A stretch of DNA of 64,000 nt from Pseudofabraea citricarpa (taxonomy: Eukaryota > Ascomycota > Leotiomycetes > Helotiales > Dermateaceae), in NCBI GenBank assembly GCA_029641185.1, contig JAPWGK010000005.1, positions 1,550,001-1,614,000 on the forward strand. Direction: 5' to 3'. The translations under genes and the position numbers were made by a program. Below the pieces are notes generated by a model. It ran no database searches. It saw only the letters and a program-made list of their open reading frames with translations, and had not been told where the DNA came from. Shown here piece after piece: positions 56,601 through 64,000 of this stretch (positions within the stretch are counted from its first letter, which is position 1; each line of letters starts with the position of its first letter).

Positions 56601-58582
56601 TAAGCAAGACAAACATTATTACAACAAGCCAGGAAAGGACTTGGACCGCGTTTTTGAGAACCTTGGTGGCAAGCGTCTCGCAGACATCGGCCTAGGTGAT
56701 GATCAAGATCCAGACGGTTACCAAACTGGCTACCAAGACTGGGAGGCTCAAATCTGGCAAGCTTTAGGTGTTGACAAGATTGAGGGTCTTCCAGAGGAGC
56801 CACCGCCAATCACCAACGAAGATATCAAGCTCGCCTCCAACTTCCTTCGTGGTACCATTGAGGAGGGTCTGCAAGACCCATCTACTGGGGCTATCTCTGC
56901 TGCTGATCAACAACTGACCAAGTTCCACGGAACTTACATGCAAGATGACCGAGATCTTCGCGATGAGCGCAAAGCACAAGGACTCGAGCCAGCATACTCG
57001 TTCATGATTCGATGCAGATTGCCAGGTGGTGTCTCTACCCCAAAACAATGGATTCAAATGGACGATGTCAGCAACGATTTCGGAAATGAAACTATGAAGC
57101 TAACTACCCGTCAAACCTTCCAATTTCACGGCGTTGTGAAGGGCAAACTCAAGTCTGCTATGCGTGGCATTAACAAGGCTTTGATGACCACAATTGCTGC
57201 TTGCGGTGATGTTAACCGAAATGTCATGTGCAGCAGTCTTCCAACAAAATCGGCATACCACAGAGATGTATTGGCATGTTCACAAAAGATTTCTGATCAC
57301 CTTCTCCCTTCTACAACCGCCTATCACGAGATTTGGCTCAAGGATGAGGATGACAAGAAGACCCAGATTGCTGGTGATGCCGTCCAGGACTTCGAGCCTT
57401 TGTACGGTCCCACTTACTTGCCCCGAAAGTTCAAGATTACCATTGCTATTCCTCCAAATAATGACACTGATGTCTATGCACATGACGTTGGTCTTATTGC
57501 TATCAAGGATAAGAAGAACAGACTTGCAGGTTTCAATCTACTTGCTGGTGGTGGTATGGGTGTTACGCACAACAACAAGAAGACTTATCCACGAACCGGA
57601 AGCATACTTGGCTTCGTCTCCAAGGAGCAGGTTCACATTGCTTGTGAGAAGGTCATGCTTGTTCAGCGTGATCACGGAGACAGAAAGAACCGCAAGCACG
57701 CCCGTCTAAAGTACACCATTGATGACATGGGTGTCGACGTTTTCCGTGGCAAGGTCGAGGAACTATGGGGTCAGAAGTTTGAGAAACCAAGAGCATTCAA
57801 ATTCCAAAGCAACATTGACACATTCGGATGGCAAAAGGACGAGAAGGGATTAAACCACTTCACCTTCTTCATCGAAAACGGTCGTATTGAGGATACAGCC
57901 GACTTCCCAATGAAGACGGGTCTACGTGAAATCGCCAAGGTTCACAAAGGCGAGTTCCGCTTGACTGGAAACCAGCACTTGATTTTGAGTAATGTCGCCA
58001 ATGACGACCTCGCTGAAATGAAAGAGATGATGGCAAAGTACAAGCTTGACAATGTCAAATTCAGTGGTCTCCGTCTCTCTTCGTCTGCCTGTGTTGCCTT
58101 CCCTACTTGTGGGCTTGCGATGGCTGAGTCTGAGAGATATCTTCCAGTTCTTATCACTAAGCTTGAGGATTGCCTCGAGGAGAACGGACTCAAGCAAGAA
58201 AGCATTGTCATGAGAATGACAGGTTGTCCCAACGGTTGCGCGCGTCCTTGGCTGGCTGAAGTTGCTTTCGTTGGTAAAGCATTTGGTGCCTATAACATGT
58301 ATCTTGGTGGAGGTTACCACGGTCAACGACTGAACAAGCTCTACCGAAGCAGTATCAAGGAGGAAGAGATTTTGGAAATCATGCGTCCTCTACTAAAGAG
58401 ATATTCTCAAGAACGTGAAAAGGGAGAGCACTTTGGAGATTTCTGTATCAGAATCGGTATGATTAAGGAAACAACCGAGGGCAAGACCTTCCACGACGAT
58501 GTAAGCCTCCCAACCTCGATAAATCCTGAATTTGAATACTAACCATCCATAGGTTGCCGAAGCTGAATCTGACGAAGAATGA
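53671..58582 (+). CDS. MET5: Sulfite reductase (NADPH) haemoprotein beta subunit
   Basis: Predicted 1566-residue enzyme reducing sulfite to sulfide for cysteine and methionine synthesis. Exons: 53671-53797, 53906-54058, 54110-58500 and 58553-58582. The N-terminal third resembles pyruvate-ferredoxin-oxidoreductase-type domains (VARIAYLSSDVIISVQSAQE, FVTDIWAQLKQTLKREYTPF). A flavodoxin-like domain follows at about 825-970 (ILFGSDNGNAESLAKRL, STAGQGEFPQNARAFW). The nitrite/sulfite reductase repeats have LTTRQTFQFHGVVKG and LAGGGMGVTHNNKKTYPR. The siroheme-Fe4S4 cysteines lie near 1420-1470 (ACVAFPTCGLAMAESER and MTGCPNGCARPW). This long form is usual in ascomycetes. The last 30-nt exon adds an acidic tail VAEAESDEE; reading through the intron would end after PEFEY instead. 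Confidence 0.95.
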
Positions 58583-59014
58583 TTGTGACATATATGGTGG
58601 ACTTGCATTTGGGTATGAGGGTTTGCGAGGCGTTACTGGCTGATATTTCCCAAAACAAATACCTTGAACTTACGAGTTGGATGAGGCTTTGAGGCCTCTT
58701 TTTCTTTCTCATCATTTATGCATAAAGCCAGTTTGAATAGCCTATGTGCACCGGCTATAAATAAGATTGTACATGAATTGAGGTATTTAGGCTGTGAAAA
58801 CGATTTTGAGTTCACGACGTATTTTTAGAAGTGGAAAGCGTTTTGTTTCAAGTGCTAGTTGAGGTGTCATTCTACATAAATATATCATCACATCCATTCA
58901 AGGGGTATGCTCTTCCCATTTTTCTAACCCACAATTATCAAACCCAAATCCTCTGCCAAGCGGGGATAGAGGGGTTGATCATCTCATAACCGGTCTAATT
59001 GTTCTATCTAAATT
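58583..59014. other. Convergent 3' spacer
   Basis: AT-rich sequence between the converging MET5 and aspartate aminotransferase genes; no gene seen. Confidence 0.5.
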
Positions 59015-60444
59015 TTACAGCTTCTGTTGTGCCTCACGAACGACCTTGTCTACGGCCTTTGCGAAATACTCGACATTGCCAGTATTCAAACCTGCCATGC
59101 TGATTCTGCCATTCTTGGTCATGTAGACGTGTGCTACATCACGCAGCTTGAGGACTTCCTTCTCCGACAAACCCGTGAAACTGAACATGCCAATCTGATC
59201 AGTGATGTGGTTCCAGCTCCCTGGGGTCTCGAGCTTCTCAAGGTTGCTCCTCAGCGCTTTGCGCATGTCGATGATACGCCCAGCCATTGTGCGGAGGTTC
59301 TCTTCCCACTCGGCAAACAGAGCGGGGTCATTGAGGACGGTTGACGCAATTCTGGCTCCGTAAGCGGGAGGATTGGAGATCTCGGAACGCTGAAGGATAG
59401 CGAGCTGCGAGTTGATGCGGCCAATGGTCTTGACAGCGTCAGTGGCAGGGCCCGTCACGAAGTGGAAGCATCCAGCGCGCTCGCCGTAGAGGCCGAAGTT
59501 CTTGGCAAACGACTGGGCGATGCAGAGCTCGAAGCCCTGCTCGACAAAGTACCGCACCGCCCAAGCGTCCTTGGCCAAGTCACCGGATGCAAAGCCTTGG
59601 TACGCGCAGTCGAAGAATGGGAAGTGCGATTTCTGTTTCAGTAGCTCGGCAAGCTCTTTCCATTGCTCTTGCGTTGGATCCACGCCGGTGGGGTTGTGTG
59701 CACAGGCGTGTAGGAGGATGATACTACGGTCTGGAGCATCAGAAATAGCCTTCTTCATACCGGTGAAGTCGAGGCCCTTGGTGGATTTGGAGAAGTATGG
59801 GTAGGTGGCAATAGGAATGTGAACATTGCTGAAGATCTGGTTGTGGTTGGCCCATGTTGGATTGCTGAAGTAGACGGTGGGCTTGCCCGGGTAGAATTTC
59901 GATAGGAAGAGAGCTCCCAGGTGCACCGCTCCTGTACCTGAGATGGTCTGGATAGAGGTTGTGCGTTTGTCGGCCAGCGCTGGCGAGTCAGCTCCTAATA
60001 TGAGCTTTGCAGCTGCGGATGTGAAGGAAGCAAGACCGGCAATGGGGAGATATTCGTGATTTAACGTGGGGTCGTCGCGGAGAATTGCATCAGCCTGGAA
60101 AACGAGTTAGCAATCATATATATTGTTGAGGGTGGCAGTCCTACCTTCTTAACAACGGGCAGAACCCAAGGCTTTGCATTGTTGTCTCTGTAGGCGCCAA
60201 TGCCGAGATCTACTTTCTTGTCAAAAGTATCGGCTCTGTAAGCTGCCATCAGCCCAAAGAGGGGATCTTCTGGAGCTTGCGGAACCGCCTCCGCCGAGAA
60301 ACTGGTAGGTGTTGATTGAGACATGTGGTTGGTTATGATCTGGAGTCGGGAATTGGGTAATGTTGAAGAGGAAGACGAAGAAGAAGAAGAAGGAGAGGTT
60401 GCGGTTGAGGAGGATCGGTTTTTGTTTGCTACAGAAGAAGTCAT
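59015..60444 (-). CDS. Aspartate aminotransferase
   Basis: PLP-dependent enzyme interconverting aspartate/2-oxoglutarate and oxaloacetate/glutamate. Exons 60444-60145 and 60094-59015 give 459 residues. From the internal in-frame ATG at 60324 (MSQSTPTSF) the protein is 419 residues, the usual cytosolic length. Motifs: DLGIGAYRDNNAKPWVLPVV, ISGTGAVHLGA, NPTWANHNQIF, LLHACAHNPTGVDPT, and the PLP lysine in AQSFAKNFGLYGERAG. The substrate-binding Arg lies near the end in GRISMAGLNTGN. The 40-residue N-terminal extension is Ser-rich, with a poly-Ser run from a trinucleotide repeat at 60363-60400. The C-terminus is QKL, close to a peroxisomal PTS1. Which start is used, and hence location, is uncertain. 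Confidence 0.94.
60363..60400. repeat. Trinucleotide (GAA/GAG)n repeat coding poly-Ser
   Basis: Imperfect GAA/GAG/GAC repeat read on the minus strand as serine codons in the N-terminal extension of aspartate aminotransferase. Confidence 0.75.
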
Positions 60445-61206
60445 GGTCTTACGATTGTCGTACCAAAGCAGGCTCGGCGACTCAAGCGAGGGGTAAGTGG
60501 CAGGTGGGTCGAAAAATGCAGAGGGGAATCTGGGGTCACTCTCCGACACAAATCCGTCGCCAGGACGAATGGGAGCCTCGCTATTTAAACATCTTCGACT
60601 TCCACATGGACCGAGGCAAACTGGCGGGAGAGCCAGACAACAAACTAACCGCAATATGTCTGCCCCGCCTTGCTAAAGGTCATAAAGCAATTCCAGCAAT
60701 TGGCAAAGTGACCACTGCCGGACAAACCTCACGTATTAAATCAAAACCAAGACTCTCTTCAAACTGAATACTAAAGAAGTGACAATAGAAGTGCAACTGA
60801 CAACAAAATATAGAAACATGTTTTTTTTTTTTTTTATATATGAACGTGATATATCGAGTAATTTCACACCTCTGCAGATGTCTTCACCAAAAAAAAACAT
60901 CATAGTTTACAAAGACTGGCTCATTTCGTTGGGATTTATCAGTCAAGTCAATTCCTTGCCCGGCCACGGCGTGGTAAAGTTCTCCCGCACCGATAACACT
61001 TGAAAGGACGGAGCTCATGAGATCATTCTAGTGCACTCGGCAGCTCGTAAGAAATGTTTTAGGAGTAATAGAACATGTGCGCCACGATGCTAGTCACAAG
61101 GAGGTTGTTGTGTAGCCGATACCGTAGCCCCTGCTGGTCATAAGAGCAGCACATTCACATGCTAAGAGACTTTATGCCAAAATCTTCATAATTCAATTCG
61201 GGAACT
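60445..61206. other. Spacer between aspartate aminotransferase and UFE1
   Basis: Promoter of the aminotransferase and 3' region of UFE1, with a poly-T/AT tract near 60,820-60,840. No gene seen. Confidence 0.5.
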
Positions 61207-62362
61207 TCAAATCACCAAGTCCCATACTACCAAGAAGAAGCTCAGTCCACAAGACGCATAAAAGACGTACTTGGCCGTACTTTTTCTCTCGGAGGCCTTC
61301 TTCAGTTGCTTGTTGCCTCCACCAATATTCTCGGTTGTGACATACGATTCAGCGACCAGCATGTCAATATGCTCAGACTGAATCGCTAGGTTATTGACGA
61401 GCTGGGTCTGTAGCTCTGAAATTTCCACCAGAGATTTCTCGGCGGTCCTAGTTGAATGTTAGCAATAAATATATCGCACGCAACCGGGCCCGACATACTT
61501 GACTTGGTCCAGCGTGTCCTCGTAATGTCTCAGCATATCCTGGTTTTGCTCTTCAAACATCTGCACTTGTTCTTCGGTCAGCTCTTGGTCAGGGTACATC
61601 TCCTGTGCCTCCATTTGCGCCGGGGTGAGTGCAGTCGTCTTCGGTGTTGCAGAGGGCGCTTTGGCGACGGGATCAAATGTTGTCAGATTGGAAATGCCCA
61701 TTGATCGAGATTTTGCCAGGCCACTCCTATTCTGCTCTACGATCCGCAGTAGTCTTTTCCTCATCATGGCTTCTTGGAAGCTCATGCATTCATGTAGCTT
61801 ATTCCGTATGTACCAAAGGACATTCTCCCGGTGCACCTTAATAGCATTTGCCTTCTCCTCATCCTGTGTCTGCTCAAACGATTTTGTCTGACCAAGTCCA
61901 CCAGCTGCCCACGATCCTAGGGCCCCGAGCCCTAGCCGCGCATACTTTCTGCGTGTAAGGGTGGTTTCAGTATTCTGCCGTATCTGTTCGGCGTCTGCGA
62001 GGTTGCGAATGCTAGCATTAAGCTCCCGTAATAACTGTTTTGTTTCGGCATCAATTTCCTCCCTTTGAGCATCGGTCAAGTATTGCCACTGTTTGTCCCT
62101 AGTAGAAAGATTTGCTCGTCTCGGTGGGGCAGATGTAGAGAGATAGGACTGGCGGATATTTTTAAGATAGGCATTGAGAGATGCTATATGCGAGTTCTGC
62201 GAAAGTATGAGCAAAGTCCTGTGGGGATTTTGAAATGCTTACAATTCTGTATGCTTCCTTCAAAAACTGGTCGATATTGTCAAGAGATAGGGTCGGGTTC
62301 GCTGTTGGTCGAGCATCGTGGCTCTTCAGCAACTCATTGAGAACAGGTGTAAGGTCTGTCAT
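61207..62362 (-). CDS. UFE1: ER t-SNARE Ufe1/syntaxin 18
   Basis: Predicted 352-residue Qa-SNARE for retrograde Golgi-to-ER fusion. Exons 62362-62243, 62196-61499 and 61447-61207. The start MTDLTPVLNELLKSHDARP is the typical syntaxin-18 N-terminus. A helical region with LSTRDKQWQYLTDAQREEID follows, then the SNARE helix (LVEISELQTQLVNNLAIQSE through HIDMLVAESYVTTENIGGGN). A C-terminal anchor AKYVFYASCGLSFFLVVWDL ends the protein with almost no lumenal tail. The gene is divergent from the MFS transporter. Confidence 0.92.
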
Positions 62363-63088
62363 AACTCATGGGCGACAGGACTTCTTTGGCCCCTCAAAGA
62401 TGTAGCAGAAGCAAGTCGCAGATGAAGTCCTCGGGGTTGGAGGGTTGCTGGATTGCTGGATGGTACTCCGTAGTAGGTAATGTAGTGGTACCGGTACCGT
62501 AGCATTGCAGAGAGACTCGAGAGCTCTCTTAGTGACGGAACCGTTTCGCTTGACGCTCTCTATTCGTGCTAGCGCTCAACCAAGCTCTACTCTGCCCATG
62601 CCCATCGCAGCCTTCCTCACGCCTTCTTTCCTCTCATCTCCCGCTTCAGCCTTGTCCTGTTGCCGACAGACAACTTCAAACATCAGATGCAAATCCTAGC
62701 CACTACCGTCTGCATTTATATTCAACTTCCCGAGGGCAGGACTCCGAGTGGAGGATCCTTTGTTATGTATCCTCATTGACTGGCACGACAGCAGTAGCGC
62801 AGCGCCGACAATGGCCGTTTTATCCGCCTGAGCTTTCGGAGATCCGTGGCGGCAAACTGAAGGTCCACTAAGATTGCGCATCTTTTTCGGCCGGCATACT
62901 ATTTTGCTGCAAAACTTGGGAATAACGCATTTGCCCCGCTACTGATCTCTGATCTCATGGATATAACTCTGCTAGCCCCCGATGCGGTGAGTTGAGTGCA
63001 TTTCTTCCTGCGAATTCCCGTTCTCTCTCTCAATCTCTTTTTCTCTGTCCCTCTCCAAACTTGCTATGCAAGGTATATATTTTCTATC
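62363..63088. other. Divergent promoter region with a 12-nt palindrome
   Basis: About 730 nt between UFE1 and the MFS gene. GGTACCGGTACC at 62487-62498 is a perfect palindrome. CT-rich tracts precede the MFS start. No gene seen. Confidence 0.5.
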
Positions 63089-64000
63089 ATGGCACCAAAC
63101 GATCACCTGCAAGAATCTGGAAAGGCCGAGGAGATGGAAGCAGGCAATAATGCTGCGGTGTTAGAGGAAGCTGCAACAAACGCACCGGGATACGAAGCAA
63201 TCTCACGCGACCATTCTTCGACTTCGACAGCCTCCTCAGACGCAGCACAGGACGATCAAGAAAACTCGAGGCATTTGGAACTGGCGCCGGTCAATACTGG
63301 CCCTGTTTACTCTGTCTTCAGTGTATGGCAAAAGAGATACATCGTCATAATGGTCACTTGGGCTGCATTTATTTCTCCTACATCTGCAAACATATATTTT
63401 CCGGCTCTGAATCCCCTGGCTGCACAACTTGACGTGTCTAATACTTTGATCAATTTGACTCTCACTTCATATATGATATTCCAAGGTTTGGCTCCAACTA
63501 TCTTCGGTGATTTAGCCGATATGGCTGGGTAAGCCAGCTTCCATTCAGATAATTTACACCTACTAAATAATATACAGGAGGCGGCCAGCCTATATCCTAG
63601 CATTTATCATATACCTCGGCGCAAATATCGGCCTGGCTTTGCAGAACAGCTACGTAGCCCTTTTCATCTTGAGGTGTATGCAGAGTGCAGGTAGTAGTGG
63701 TGCAATTGCACTCTGCTATGGCGTTGTCGCAGATATTTCTACGAGCTCAGAGCGAGGATCATATATGGGAATTGTTGGTGCTGGAACAATGATGGGGCCA
63801 TCGGTATGTTGATCACAAAGCTCGTTTCTTCAACCTTTTGCATGCTTGGAATAAACTCGAAGTCCAACAATAGTGGATTCCAAACAGACTGGACTTCTCA
63901 CTTGCAAGATCAGATGCTAAATTTTGGGATTCGATAGATTGGGCCTGTAATTGGAGGTATCCTTACACAATTCCTCGGTTGGCGATCAATATTCTGGTTT
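63089..64000 (+). CDS. MFS transporter, DHA1-type, 5' part only
   Basis: Partial: exons 63089-63528, 63578-63803 and 63938 to the window edge. An acidic, Ser-rich cytosolic head of about 80 residues precedes the first spans. Visible are TM1 YIVIMVTWAAFISPTSANIY, TM2 LINLTLTSYMIFQGLAPTIF, and motif A-like GDLADMAGRRPAYI (restored across intron 1). AFIIYLGANIGLAL, LRCMQSAGSSGAIALCYGVV and DHA1 motif C MMGPSIGPVIGGIL follow. This is the pattern of fungal DHA1 (12-span) drug:proton antiporters such as the Qdr/Flr groups. The substrate is unknown and the 3' half lies outside the window. Confidence 0.92.

Noticed and set aside
60447..60654. Further N-terminal extension of aspartate aminotransferase
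   Set aside because: Open in frame but begins with TTG. No ATG and no targeting-like sequence.

Overview
The window is nuclear DNA from a filamentous ascomycete (Pezizomycotina). The evidence is short introns of about 45-60 nt with GTAAGT-like donors and CTGAC/CTAAT branch sites, an external NADH dehydrogenase with an EF-hand, a Kei1-type IPC synthase subunit, a LaeA-like methyltransferase, and a Met5 sulfite reductase of the long fungal form. A Leotiomycetes (Helotiales-like) origin is my guess from overall protein character. It was not tested by any search. I saw no bacterial, organellar, viral or intact transposon sequence, and no convincing tRNA or rRNA gene.

Left third (1-27,000), accessory in character, with long AT-rich spacers. 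It holds a clipped N-terminus at the left edge, a paraoxonase-like arylesterase, an orphan protein kinase, a secreted alpha-amylase with an altered catalytic region II, and a convergent cytochrome P450 / LaeA-like methyltransferase pair. These are followed by a small membrane-anchored protein, a SYLF-domain (Ysc84/Lsb3-like) protein, a 3 kb gene-free spacer, a BTB-domain protein, an isochorismatase-type hydrolase, GMP synthase, an NAD-dependent epimerase and a 2EXR-type protein.

Middle and right (27,800-64,000), mostly housekeeping. In order: a secreted beta-propeller lactonase, Vps15, U2A' (Lea1), a Dpb3-like histone-fold protein, an acetoacetate-decarboxylase-like protein, an orphan protein with 8-residue repeats, a uridine kinase with a UPRT-like domain, Gid8, an external NADH dehydrogenase, Nop53, Rab6/Ypt6, Kei1, sulfite reductase beta subunit, aspartate aminotransferase, Ufe1/syntaxin 18 and the 5' part of an MFS transporter. 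Three genes serve the ER-Golgi-endosome system (Rab6, Kei1, Ufe1) and Vps15 serves the endosome and vacuole, but nothing suggests they form a functional cluster.

Exon structures were rebuilt by hand by matching splice signals, reading phase and family motifs. In every complete gene the coding length comes out as a multiple of three. The two most unusual results are microexons of 8 nt (arylesterase) and 7 nt (LaeA-like gene), each flanked by normal-sized introns. The P450/methyltransferase pair is the only candidate secondary-metabolism locus, and no backbone synthase is visible nearby.
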